A stretch of DNA of 47,134 nt. Origin: Kamptonema formosum PCC 10802. GTDB taxonomy: Bacteria; Cyanobacteriota; Cyanobacteriia; Cyanobacteriales; Oscillatoriaceae. The stretch spans positions 1,360,807 to 1,407,940 of the forward strand of contig NZ_KB235948.1 of NCBI RefSeq assembly GCF_000332335.1, in the 5' to 3' direction. The notes beneath the pieces are model-generated. The model saw only the letters and a program-made list of their open reading frames with translations. It was not told the origin of the DNA and did not search any database. This document shows, piece after piece, positions 35,691-44,583 of the stretch; positions within the stretch are counted from its first letter, which is position 1, and each line of letters begins with the position of its first letter. Position numbers and translations under genes: made by a program.

Positions 35691-36794
35691 TTAGTAAAGG
35701 TTAGCCATAAAGGCCAGAAAAACAGACAGCGCCGGCGGCTTGTATTGCGCCCACATGCTATTTTTCAGCGGCACCGGTGCTGCCGGTGTCTCTGCGGCGA
35801 GAGATTTTAGCCACCGGCTTCGCTCAGTTGGCTGCTGCTTTGATGGCACCGGGGGTGCCGGTTCTGGCGCTGGCAGGGGGTTTCGCCCGTTGCCAAGGGC
35901 GCTGGCGCTCGCCCCTGCGGAGGGCGGTGCTGGGGCTGCGGGTTCTGGCGCTGGCGGGGGGTTTCGCCCGTTGCCAAGGGCGCTGGCGCTCGCGGCGGGG
36001 GGTGCCGGTGGGGAGTCTGCTGCCACTTGCGCCGCCCGCTCAATCAGCTGTGCCAGACGCGAGCGCATAACGGCATCTGAAACCGCGCGGCTGCGGTAGG
36101 TCACAGTCAGGGATGCCGCCGCCTGGCTGACGCGGACATCGGTGACGCCCTCCTCTGCTTGTACCTGCTGCTGGGCGCGGCGGGCGTATGCCGCATCCCA
36201 GGCGAGTCGGGGAATGTGAAACCGCACCCTTCCGGGAACCGCATGGGCGAGCCGGTAGGGTTCCGCTCCCACTGCCGGCGCTTTCCCGCCCCCCTGCTCC
36301 CAAGGCTGTAGCAGTTCGGCGTAGGACAGGCGTCCCGCCTGTCCCTGGTCTATGACTTGACGGGTTGTGCCGGCAGCGATGAGATAGACCGGGATAGCCG
36401 GCAAGCCCACTATTCCCAGCCGCTGGGTGACGAGCACTCCCACCATTAAGGGGATGACTGAATCGAGCGGAGCTGCTGTTAGGGCGGCTGACACCGGATT
36501 CCACAGTTCTGTTTCGGGCGATATCCCGTCGCCGGCGACGGCAACGCCCTGCCGGCGCAGCGCCTCCAGCAGCGCCGGCAGTGACAGCCGGCTTTCGTCA
36601 AAGGTGACGACCAAGCTTGCCGTTTGCTGGTTGATACTGACTTCTTTAATTCCTTGTAGCTGGCGCAGCTCTTGAGCGGCGGTTGCCAGTGCCGGTTGAA
36701 ACCCGTCACTCACAGCACGAAATCGCACGCGACCCCGAATCGCGTGCACAATTTGTACGCCCCCTGAAGGGCTTTGCGCAGTTAATCCAGCCAT
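35691..36794 (-). CDS. double HMA2-domain membrane protein with proline-rich linker
   Basis: A 367-residue protein. HMA2 domain 1 (13-85) has IVHAIRGRVRFR and ASLVVTFDESRLSLPALLEAL; membrane segments at about 111-142 end GTTRQ; HMA2 domain 2 (180-255) has LAHAVPGRVRFHIPR. A P/A-rich part (256-320) repeats ASALGNGRNP twice. GGAG lies 8 bases before ATG 36794. Residues about 149-158 (DQGQAGRLSY) are coded by a GGACAGGCG palindrome, absent from the paralogue at 28357. First gene of the minus-strand cluster, 114 bases upstream of the ATPase. Confidence 0.82.
   Translation of the reverse strand: MAGLTAQSPSGGVQIVHAIRGRVRFRAVSDGFQPALATAAQELRQLQGIKEVSINQQTASLVVTFDESRLSLPALLEALRRQGVAVAGDGISPETELWNPVSAALTAAPLDSVIPLMVGVLVTQRLGIVGLPAIPVYLIAAGTTRQVIDQGQAGRLSYAELLQPWEQGGGKAPAVGAEPYRLAHAVPGRVRFHIPRLAWDAAYARRAQQQVQAEEGVTDVRVSQAAASLTVTYRSRAVSDAVMRSRLAQLIERAAQVAADSPPAPPAASASALGNGRNPPPAPEPAAPAPPSAGASASALGNGRNPLPAPEPAPPVPSKQQPTERSRWLKSLAAETPAAPVPLKNSMWAQYKPPALSVFLAFMANLY
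35860..35993. repeat. direct repeat coding the Ala/Pro linker
   Basis: Two copies of about 52 bases (35860-35912, 35942-35993), each beginning GTTCTGGCGCTGGC and ending GCGCTGGCGCTCGC. They encode the twin ASALGNGRNP units of the linker. Confidence 0.85.
36324..36344. repeat. GGACAGGCG palindrome inside a coding region
   Basis: GGACAGGCG-tcc-CGCCTGTCC, a 9-bp perfect stem, lies in frame within the HMA2 gene at 35691-36794. Same family as the intergenic hairpins near 22400 and 33083. Confidence 0.85.
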
Positions 36795-37849
36795 CGACTG
36801 TCTCCTATTCAGTTCTCTCGTGTGCCGGTGCGCTTTTTAGCGTTTGTGCGGCTTTCAGGACAAGGCTCTATTTGCGGGCAGGCCGGCTTGCGCCTCCTGT
36901 CCCTCAACGCCTCAACCGCATAAGGCCAGTATTCGTGCTGCGCCGTTCGGCGTAGAATCGGAACTGTTGGCAATTTGGCTCGGTGACAGACACCAGAACA
37001 GCTATGTGCGACATAAGAGTTGCCCCCTCCTTACCCCAGGACTAGAGATTAAGAGATGAAAGCGCCTCCCCATGCTGGATTACCGTTCTTGCAAGTCCGT
37101 CTTCACTCTAATCTAGGAGACTTCCTTGGCTGGCGGCTTACCCCCCCCCTCTCTCTCCGGCTTCTGGCCCTTTTTGCTTGGGACTCAGGCGGCACCGGCC
37201 TTGAGGGAAACAGCAGGTTAAGCTTTTGGTTAACACTAGATTAAGATAACACAATTTTTTGGTTAAGTGGGTGGGGCACAAAAATTTTTTTGCTGCTGTG
37301 GCCCAACCGGCTCAAATCCCCACTCGGCATAACGTTAAGCTTTATTGCGCCGTGTTGCGCAACATCACTAAAAAAATCAAAGTGTGTCGCGCTTAATCGC
37401 AAAGGCCGGCACGGGTGGTAAAACAGATCCCGGTTGGGGCCTGGGATAAGCTTGCCGCCACAATTGCCTGTGAGTCGAGTTTCGCACACCAGTGGGAACA
37501 AACACCTAAAACTCACAAAGACTTAAGGTTTTGGCACCGGCACCGGCACGGCTCGGTGGGCCGGTGGCGGCTCTGTCCCGCCCCTGCTGCCGGCGAGCCG
37601 CGCCTGCGCCAAAGGTGTTTCTAAATGTTGCGCGCTACCCTAAAAGAGCAATCATACTCACGGAGAGCGACTGGCAGCGCTTAGATGCAGGGTGCGGCTG
37701 GCAGTTGCGCCCGGGCTCTCGACACCTCAACCTCTAACTCTCACAAAACCGCCTGAGAGCAAGAGCCGGTTTTCAGGGCAGTTTTCAACGCTGTCTTTTT
37801 GCGAGAGCTGTTTTCCCATCGCAGTCTTTTGTTTTTCAAAGAGGAGAAT
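36795..37849. other. 1.05-kb intergenic region upstream of the HMA2 cluster
   Basis: Open frames here are short and without motifs. The region must contain the cluster promoter (minus) and that of the DUF4327 gene (plus). The one clear signal is the TTAACC array at 37215-37267. Confidence 0.6.
37215..37267 (-). promoter_or_regulatory. possible Pho box (SphR/PhoB site)
   Basis: On the minus strand four 8-base units read CTTAACCA, CTTAATCT, GTTAACCA and CTTAACCT, with gaps of 14, 3 and 4 bases. The published cyanobacterial Pho box, as I recall it, is direct repeats of YTTAACCW with 3-5 base gaps. The orientation points to the HMA2 gene, but the distance (about 420 bases) is long. Confidence 0.4.
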
Positions 37850-38074
37850 ATGGTACACTCTACTGTCCGCTATTCTGTAGAGCTGCTCAAAGAGGAAGCG
37901 CGATCCCTGATCCAAAAGGGATCGCTCAGCCGCCAGCAACCCATCTACACGCTCTGCAAGTACATCCCCGCCCGGGAGTGGATCTGTGTGGAATCCGCCC
38001 TGGCACAGTGCGACTTCTTGCTGCGCGACCGGATTGGCGACCTGATAAATGGTGAGACTTGGGAAAACGACTGA
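37850..38074 (+). CDS. DUF4327 family protein
   Basis: A 74-residue protein, MVHSTVRYSVELLKEEARSLIQKG, with QQPIYTLCKYIPAREWICVESALAQCDFLLRDRIGDLI. It matches my memory of DUF4327, a small protein family confined to cyanobacteria and of unknown function. GAGGAG sits 5 bases before ATG 37850, which fixes the start; a longer frame from 37799 lacks such a site. It is convergent with the WD40 gene. Confidence 0.88.
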   Translation: MVHSTVRYSVELLKEEARSLIQKGSLSRQQPIYTLCKYIPAREWICVESALAQCDFLLRDRIGDLINGETWEND

Positions 38075-38197
38075 TATCAAATCCGTTTGTAATATTGTTT
38101 TTAGCAAAACGCGCAAAACACTATAGAGTAAAGATTGGGTTCGGTAATAGCAGCCCCAATCTAAGACATCTTCAAACGGAAGTGATCGGAGGGAACC

Positions 38198-40678
38198 CTA
38201 GTGGACCATCCATATGCCAACAGTCCTGTCAGCACTGCCGCTGACTAAAGTCTGGCCATCGGGGCTGATAGCGACGGAATAAACCGCATCGGAATGACCG
38301 GCAAGGGTGGTGCACTCGACGCCGGTGTCCAGATTCCAAATCTTAATGGTCTTGTCCGCACTGCAGCTGGCAGCGAACCGGCCATCTGGGCTGATGGCCA
38401 CAGAATAAACCGGCCCGGAATGGCCGGCAAGGGTGCTTCTCAGCTGGCCGGTGGCTGCGTGCCAGACCTTAATGGTTTTGTCGGCACTGCCGCTGACGAG
38501 GAACCGGCCATCTGGGCTGATGGCCACAGAATAAACCGGCCCGGAATGGCCGGAGAGGGTGCTTCTCAGCTGCTCGCTCTGCGGGTGCCAAATCTTAATC
38601 GTGCCGTCGCCAGAGCCGCTGGCCAGGGTCTGGCCGTCGGGGCTGAAGGCCAGGGAGTACACCCACTCTTTATGGCCAAACAGAGTGCGCAGCGAATCGC
38701 CGGTGTGCGGGTTCCAAATTTTGATTTTGTGAGAGGCGCTGGCCAGAAGCTGGCCGTCGGGGCTGAGGGCGAGGGCGTGAATGGACTTTTTGTGCCCGAA
38801 AAGGGTGCGCAGCAGCTCGCCGGTGCGCAAATTCCAAATATAGATACAGCTTCTCAGTTCGGTTTTGTCGCTGCAGGCGAGAAACTCGCCGTCTGGGCTC
38901 ATAGTGAGGGCAATCACCTGGCCGGCATGCTCCGCCAGCACCCGCACCGGCGCTCCTTGCCGCAGTCCCGCCCGACTCAGCGGCCACACCCCGATGGTAT
39001 TTTCCTCACCCCCAGCGGCGAGGAACTGCCCGTCCGGGCTGATGGCCACGCTGACGGGGCGTCCGGAAACGCCGGTCAGCCGGTGGGCGAGGGAAACATT
39101 CTCCAGTTTGGGCTCGCGGCTGAGCTTCCAGATGGCACCAATCAGCTGGCTGACTCGGGCGACGCTCTCCCGATCTCCCAAAGCGGCGAAACAGTCCTTT
39201 AGCTGCAGCAGGTATTCCCGATCTTGTGCCGCCAGCACCGGCTCGCTCCCGGCGAGAGCGATTGCGCCCTCAGGCTGTTGCAGCCGGCGCAATTCCAGCC
39301 AGGACGATAGCGAGTCATCCAGCAGCTGCCTAGCCCAAGATTTATCCGGCAGTTCCGCCAGGCTGACGGCCAGTTTTAGCGCCATTTCCGGCACCCAGTA
39401 CGGGCGCTCCCTCGCCATGACCTTCAAAACGGTTTGATAGCTAGAAACCGCCGCTCCCATCACCCCGTGCAGCAGGTGCCGGTCAGGTGTTTCTGCGAGC
39501 AAATCGGGCAGCAACTGGGGCAGTCGGGGGGCGCTGTCACCGTGCGCTAGATGGTGGGCGTCCGCCATCCAGCCGGCTACCAGACAGTGGGAAGCGACCA
39601 GCAGCTTCCCCAGGGCTTCAAAATCTTTGCTGTCGAGCTGGTAGGGGAAAGTCAGGTGCGCGGTGTCAATGCCGGCCCCCTGCAATTCCTCTTCTTCTTC
39701 CAGAAGTTTCAGGTTGTGGTAAAGTTTGCCGCCCACTTTATCGAGATAGGCTTCGTTTTTCCCCAATGCTAGCAGTTTATCTCTCGTTTCTTTCCATTTT
39801 CTAGCGCGATCTCTGGCGGAGTCGCAAACCAATTGCCGGTAAGGCAGCTTCAGTATTGTATCGTAGAAATAGTCCGGCTGGCCCAAGCCCCAGTAGGCGA
39901 TGCGAAAATTCAAAGTGCCGCCATCAATCTCCGATTCCAGAACCAGACACGGCTCCGATTTGAGCATGCCAAACAGGGCTTTTATACTGGTTTCGCTGTG
40001 AAAGCGCTTGCTATCCCAAGCCCCGCCTAAAAATTCTGTGGGGCTAATTTGGCTGTGCAGGGGGTAGTGCTGGTTGAGAAATTCCCGCAATCCTTGCGCC
40101 AAGCGGAGTTCAATTTCTGGAATTCCCGGCACCAGCTCCTCGGCTTGCTGGTATTGCACTTTGGGGGGGGCGAGAAATATGCGCAGCGGAATCGGGCCTT
40201 CGCCGGTGTGGGATTTCAGTATTTGTGCGGGAAATAGCCGCAGCGGCCAGGAATCGAAAATTTGTTGAACTTCCGGTAATTTCAGTGCGGTTTCCCGCTG
40301 GTAGGCGGCGAGCTGCAATTGTGTCTCGCGGCTTTGGGTGACGAGCTGCTGCTGTAAGGCTTTCTCTTGCCGGAAGCGCCACTCGTCGCCATCGAGAGTG
40401 TTGGGCTGGAGAGCCGAGTTCAGGCTCTGGATTAATGCGGGAATTTCTTTAGCGTATTGCAGCCCCAGTGCGGCCACAGTTTCAGGAAACTTGGCATCTT
40501 TTTTTTCTGGCTCCCTCTGGGAACCGTTTCCCAGATACGACCGCATCAGCTCCGTCTGCCGCTGTTTCCGATCTAGCTCAATCTCTAGGCTGCTGAGGGG
40601 ATGGCCATTCCTGACGTACAGGAGGGTGTTAAAAAGAGGGACTGCATACTCGATCGCTAACTTAAACCATTGCTCCAT
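38198..40678 (-). CDS. WD40 protein with large uncharacterised N-terminal region
   Basis: An 826-residue protein. The last 300 residues form seven WD40 blades with regular SPDGxxLASGSxDxTIKIW and GHxxxVYSVA repeats, enough for one beta-propeller. Blades 5 and 6 are almost identical, a recent duplication or conversion. The first 510 residues are not recognised. They begin with an amphipathic helix (MEQWFKLAIEYAVPLFNTLL), contain a coiled-coil-like part (EKALQQQLVTQSRETQLQLAAYQRE) and two conserved-looking blocks (LRLAQGLREFLNQHYP and RIAYWGLGQPDYFYDTIL). No signal peptide. It probably serves as a scaffold. Confidence 0.88.
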   Translation of the reverse strand: MEQWFKLAIEYAVPLFNTLLYVRNGHPLSSLEIELDRKQRQTELMRSYLGNGSQREPEKKDAKFPETVAALGLQYAKEIPALIQSLNSALQPNTLDGDEWRFRQEKALQQQLVTQSRETQLQLAAYQRETALKLPEVQQIFDSWPLRLFPAQILKSHTGEGPIPLRIFLAPPKVQYQQAEELVPGIPEIELRLAQGLREFLNQHYPLHSQISPTEFLGGAWDSKRFHSETSIKALFGMLKSEPCLVLESEIDGGTLNFRIAYWGLGQPDYFYDTILKLPYRQLVCDSARDRARKWKETRDKLLALGKNEAYLDKVGGKLYHNLKLLEEEEELQGAGIDTAHLTFPYQLDSKDFEALGKLLVASHCLVAGWMADAHHLAHGDSAPRLPQLLPDLLAETPDRHLLHGVMGAAVSSYQTVLKVMARERPYWVPEMALKLAVSLAELPDKSWARQLLDDSLSSWLELRRLQQPEGAIALAGSEPVLAAQDREYLLQLKDCFAALGDRESVARVSQLIGAIWKLSREPKLENVSLAHRLTGVSGRPVSVAISPDGQFLAAGGEENTIGVWPLSRAGLRQGAPVRVLAEHAGQVIALTMSPDGEFLACSDKTELRSCIYIWNLRTGELLRTLFGHKKSIHALALSPDGQLLASASHKIKIWNPHTGDSLRTLFGHKEWVYSLAFSPDGQTLASGSGDGTIKIWHPQSEQLRSTLSGHSGPVYSVAISPDGRFLVSGSADKTIKVWHAATGQLRSTLAGHSGPVYSVAISPDGRFAASCSADKTIKIWNLDTGVECTTLAGHSDAVYSVAISPDGQTLVSGSADRTVGIWMVH

Positions 40679-41479
40679 AACTGCCGAATGCTATTAGTGA
40701 ATTCCACTTTCAGTTTCGCTCTTTTACTTTAAGGTTTCGTTAAAGCGGTGACTCTGCTAGATGGACAAAAACAGGGGGCCACACTGCCGGGACTCTCAGA
40801 AACCGGCGTTCTTTTGGCAATTCCTCCAAAACCTCGGTTGTGCGGAGAAAAACCCGGTTTCCCCACCTATCGCTTCGGAAAGGGCGAGCTGTTGCTCTTT
40901 CCCGCCAAGTCTCTCTGGGCTATTCTGGGGGAAAAGCTTTCCCCGTTCCATCCCTGTGCGCTGCCGGCAGCACCGGCGTCACACGCCTTCGAGTGCCCTC
41001 TCCAGTCCGGTTGAAAACCGCCCGCTTTCCGCCACTCCCGCCATTAGATGGCCAGGAAACTGGCCCTGCCGCCCTCCTGAGCCCTGGCGCAGGCGCTCCG
41101 CGCCCCTCACCCTTGTTACAATTTTTTATCAACTCTATTACCTCAGAAGTTTGTTTTATTGCAAATTTCACTCCCCTGTCTGTCAGCAGAACTCCCGTAT
41201 CCCTATCACATAATACGTCTAGTTAAGCATTATTTTACAAATCTTTATTTTGCGCCAAGCCGCTGCTGGCAGGGGACTTATTGATAATTACTATTAAAAC
41301 AGCTGGACAGATTTTTAAAGCTTATTGCTTCGCCAGGGCGGCCAAATCTCGCCCGCCACCGGCGCTCTGGGAAAGGTGCTGGCCCGATCCGCCGGTCTTT
41401 ATCCGGGAGGGCGGGCTTTTCCAGGCGTGGGAGTGCCGGCTTTTGGGCGGCGTGCCGGCGCGCCCCGGGCGGCTGGCAG

Positions 41480-41610
41480 TCTAGCAATAGACAGTTAGTT
41501 TAGGACATAATAGCCCTAGGGAAGGTCTGTCCTGCGAGTTAGAGACGGAGGTACGGCGTTCGCCTGCCCGGAAAGTTTAATGTCCTAATCTAAGTGGCTG
41601 CTGCTCTATT
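41480..41610. mobile_element. TATAGCAG-family miniature element
   Basis: Left end TCTAGCAATAGACAGTTAG, right end CTAAGTGGCTGCTGCTCTA, with TTTAGGACA and TGTCCTAA inside. Divergent from 33054-33160 and in the opposite orientation. Confidence 0.6.
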
Positions 41611-41970
41611 TTCAGGGTTCGTCGCTACTTCACTCGCTCAGGTCATGGCCAGTGCCGGCGCTCAGCCACTGATTTCAGTTGAGCTTCTCCGCCCGATTGC
41701 CGCGAACCTCGGTTCTGGCGATGCCCCAGTGGGCAGGAGCCACATAGGCACTTAATATGCAAAGTAATAGCATTTTTTTGAAAGAAAAAAGCCGCAATAT
41801 ATTGTATTTGATCGATAAATACAGTGTAAATACCTTATATTTTTACGTCTATCTTGCAACATTATCTAATATAGCTGTATCGGCGGGGAGAGAGGGAAAC
41901 CAGCCCGCCGGCCTCACCCTTGCGGCGGGCCCGCTCAATACTGCAAAGTATTCTCAATTGCTGGCGGTTG

Positions 41971-42005
41971 TTGAAAATTATCCTGAAAAAAGTTATGATT
42001 TTCAA
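41971..42005. promoter_or_regulatory. inverted repeat upstream of furA, possible autoregulatory site
   Basis: TTGAAAAT and ATTTTCAA form a perfect 8-bp repeat; extended to 11 bases the arms differ once (TTGAAAATTAT against TTGAAAATCAT). It ends 27 bases before ATG 42033. Fur proteins often bind AT-rich repeats at their own promoter, so this is a fair candidate operator. Confidence 0.4.
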
Positions 42006-42032
42006 TAAAGAGTCTTTTTTGGAAAGATGGTT

Positions 42033-42578
42033 ATGGCTCTCTACACAGCAGCTTCACTGAAAGCCGAACTCAATGCCAGGGGGTGGCGGTTGACACCGCA
42101 AAGGGAGACCATCTTGCACGTCTTTCAAAATTTGCCCAGGGGCAACCACTTGAGCGCAGAGGATCTGTACAATCTGCTGCTGCGCCGGGGGGAAAACATC
42201 AGCCTGTCCACTATTTACCGAACGCTGAAGCTGATGGCCAGGATGGGCTTGCTTCGGGAGCTGGAGCTGGCAGAAGGGCACAAACATTACGAGCTCAACC
42301 AGCCTTACCCGCATCACCACCACCATTTGGTCTGCATTCAGTGCAACAGGACGATTGAATTCAAAAATGATTCGATTTTAAAAAGCGGTCTGAAGCAGGC
42401 GGAGAAAGCCGGCTTGCAGATGATTGACTGCCAGCTGACGATTCACACGATCTGTCCGGAAGCGCTGCGGCTGGGATGGCCCTCAATGCTGCCCAGCAAT
42501 TGGTCATGCCCCCGCGCTCACATGGAAGCCCACCCCTGGGATGAAACCGAGAGCGCTACAGATGGTGAAGCGCACTGA
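42033..42578 (+). CDS. furA: ferric uptake regulator FurA
   Basis: A 181-residue Fur-family repressor beginning MALYTAASLKAELNARGWRLTPQRE, very like Anabaena FurA. The DNA-binding helix is LSTIYRTLKLMARMGLL; the metal site segment is HHHHHLVCIQC. The C-terminus carries DCQLTIHTICPEALRLGWPSMLPSNWSC, the longer cyanobacterial ending. It represses iron uptake genes when iron is sufficient and responds to redox state. ATG 42033 is favoured over ATG 42027 by GGAAAG at correct distance and by the family start. No second CxxC follows the CIQC. Confidence 0.93.
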   Translation: MALYTAASLKAELNARGWRLTPQRETILHVFQNLPRGNHLSAEDLYNLLLRRGENISLSTIYRTLKLMARMGLLRELELAEGHKHYELNQPYPHHHHHLVCIQCNRTIEFKNDSILKSGLKQAEKAGLQMIDCQLTIHTICPEALRLGWPSMLPSNWSCPRAHMEAHPWDETESATDGEAH

Positions 42579-42598
42579 GCCAAACAAACTTTTCAGGC

Positions 42599-42940
42599 GT
42601 CCCACTCCGGATGTCTGTTCGGTTTACCGCATGAGAAATTACGGTAAACCGAAACAAGAGTGCAGTTTTAGGCACACCGGCAGCCGTCACCCCCCCCAAA
42701 ATGCCTGCAGCGAGGGGATTTCACCTTGGGCTGGCCTGGGCCCCACTCGCTGTCTGTTCGGTTTACCGCATCAGAAATTACGGTAAACCGAAACAAGAGT
42801 GCAGTTTTAGGCACACCGGCAACCGTCACCCCCCCAAAATGCCTGCTGGGAGGGGATTTCACCTTGGGCTGGCTTGGGCCCCACTCGCTGTCTGTTCGGT
42901 TTACCGCATCAGAAATTACGGGAAACCGAAACAAGAGGAT
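42599..42940. repeat. 139-bp tandem repeat with 12-bp hairpins
   Basis: About 2.4 units, with hairpin regions starting at 42612, 42751 and 42889. Each has TTCGGTTTACCG and CGGTAAACCGAA, a perfect 12-bp stem in copies 1 and 2 and one mismatch in copy 3 (CGGGAAACCGAA). The repeats fill the gap between convergent furA and the carotenoid oxygenase gene. Confidence 0.93.
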
Positions 42941-42947
42941 GATTAGA

Positions 42948-44453
42948 TTAGATTTGGGGGCCAAAATATTCGGGGGTGAAGCTGCCGTGCAGTCCGTAGG
43001 GGACATGGTGCTTGAGGTGCAAGCGAGCCACCGGCCCTTTTTTCAAGTCGCGGGCGTCGAGAATCACGGCATCGGAGCGGTGGTGGGCGGCGTCATACAT
43101 TAATAATAGCAGCCAGCCATCATCCTCAGTGATGCCGCCGGGACGGGGGACAAACACCGGCTCGCCAACAAAGCCGCGCGGCGCGGCACCCCATACCTGC
43201 CGGCTCTCGGCAGCCAAGTCTATTTTGAGAATCACTTGCAGGGGAGCGTGGCCGGTGGGTTGATTGGCGGCACAGGTATAAAGGTAGCGGTAGGGGCGTC
43301 CCACTTTTTCTGGATGCAGGCTGGGAAACTCGCAGTACCGGCTTTCCAGCACTTGCTGCCGCACTGTTTTTCCTGTCAGGTCCAGCCGGAACCGCCGCAA
43401 CTGCCCGGTTGGGAGGGCGTCAAAATCTACCTGCCGGAAGTCTTTATCCGGATCGAGGGCAGGCATTGAGTCATAGCAAACGGAGTCGAGGACGATTTCA
43501 TCCCCCCGCTCGAAGGCGTTGGCGTGGTGCCAGACAAAGCAAGGCTCGGTTTCCAGAATTTGGACGTCGCCGGTGCCGGTGCGGGGAATGAGGATAACTT
43601 TTGTGGGCTGATTGGGGGCTAGCCGCACGCACTCACAGGCACCGCGCCATCCTAGAAAGTAGGGCAAGGGATTGAACGAGACGGGATTTTGCAGGAAGAT
43701 GCAGTAGTTGGGCGTAATCGCCATGTCGTGCAGGAAGGCGAAGCCGGGAACTGAGTGGGTATGACGCCGCAGCAGCTTGCCATCCGGGTTGAATTCGGAG
43801 ATGGTGATGCTGGTGGAAAGCCCTGGCTTGTAGCAAAAGTTCACCAAGCAGGGAGCGCCGCCATCCATCTGGCAGGTGGGGTCAATCCGGGGGTGGGCGG
43901 AGAAGGCGTCGCCGTTTTCCAAGACGCCGTTGAGGCAGTCTTGGCCTAGGGTTTCTAGGGTGTGGGCGTCGAGCCGGTAGGGTGCGGCGGCTTCCCACAG
44001 GGCCAGGAGTTTGCCGCCCCAGTAAATAATGTTGGTGTTGGCGACGTTTTTGATTTTCAGGTCGAAGGCATTGGCCAGCCAGCCGCCCGGTTTTTGCGTG
44101 CCAAAGGCACCGCGATAGAGAATTTTGCCGGCTTTCTGTTCTTCTAGGAAGCCTTCTGTGCGGACGAAGCGGTTGCGGAAGTGGGCGCGACCGGCATTGA
44201 AGGCCACTGAGCAGATGGTGCCGTCGCCATCAATGGGGTGGTGGAGGGATTGGCCATTGATATCGAGCAAGCCCGGGCCGTTGCGGAAGAGGGTGCCGTG
44301 CAGTTCGGGGGGGATTTGACCTTCTATGCCGTCAATCCAGTATTGATTTTCGTTGGGTTGGGATTCGTAGCCGCGCAGCCAGTCGTTGCGGATTTGGGTT
44401 TTGGAGGCAGAGGGGGCAGCCGGGAAGGGTTTTGAAATTTTTGTGTCCTGCAT
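42948..44453 (-). CDS. carotenoid oxygenase (apocarotenoid cleavage type)
   Basis: A 501-residue seven-bladed non-heme iron enzyme. The four iron-binding histidines are seen at H187 (SAHPRID), H242 (FLHDMAIT), H309 (FVWHHANAFE) and H489 (YGLHGSF). IPPELHGTLFRNGPG and HHPIDGDGTICSVAF are family markers near the N-terminus. It resembles cyanobacterial apocarotenoid-15,15'-oxygenase, which makes retinal from apocarotenals; the exact substrate is not certain. The gene ends just after the third tandem hairpin and begins 130 bases from the end of the FBT transporter. Confidence 0.92.
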   Translation of the reverse strand: MQDTKISKPFPAAPSASKTQIRNDWLRGYESQPNENQYWIDGIEGQIPPELHGTLFRNGPGLLDINGQSLHHPIDGDGTICSVAFNAGRAHFRNRFVRTEGFLEEQKAGKILYRGAFGTQKPGGWLANAFDLKIKNVANTNIIYWGGKLLALWEAAAPYRLDAHTLETLGQDCLNGVLENGDAFSAHPRIDPTCQMDGGAPCLVNFCYKPGLSTSITISEFNPDGKLLRRHTHSVPGFAFLHDMAITPNYCIFLQNPVSFNPLPYFLGWRGACECVRLAPNQPTKVILIPRTGTGDVQILETEPCFVWHHANAFERGDEIVLDSVCYDSMPALDPDKDFRQVDFDALPTGQLRRFRLDLTGKTVRQQVLESRYCEFPSLHPEKVGRPYRYLYTCAANQPTGHAPLQVILKIDLAAESRQVWGAAPRGFVGEPVFVPRPGGITEDDGWLLLLMYDAAHHRSDAVILDARDLKKGPVARLHLKHHVPYGLHGSFTPEYFGPQI

Positions 44454-44538
44454 GGCACTGTCTTAATCTTTTTTTAAGTTCGCGAGAGTGGCGAGCTGCG
44501 TATTATTGCGCCCGCTACAAATGTGCCATAACAAAACA

Positions 44539-44560
44539 GGGTGAGCAATAAGGCTCACCC
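44539..44560 (-). terminator. terminator of the FBT transporter gene
   Basis: GGGTGAGC and GCTCACCC form an 8-bp stem with a 6-nt loop. On the minus strand TGTTTTGTTATGG follows, so it fits termination of the gene ending at 44584. Confidence 0.7.
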
Positions 44561-44583
44561 TCAAATCTGAAGAAAGTTTCCGC

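Larger units (their letters stand above)
40679..42032. other. 1.35-kb intergenic region WD40 / furA
   Basis: Open frames on both strands at 40748-41226 and 41278-41487 show no motif. A TATAGCAG-family element lies at 41480-41610. The last 280 bases are AT-rich and end in the inverted repeat before furA. Confidence 0.6.

Noticed and set aside
40748-41226. Several overlapping open frames upstream of the WD40 gene
   Set aside because: Three frames are open at once in GC-rich DNA, which is typical of non-coding sequence; no motif or start signal.
41757-42008. 83-residue open frame just before furA
   Set aside because: It overlaps the AT-rich promoter region and the inverted repeat, and shows no protein-like conservation.
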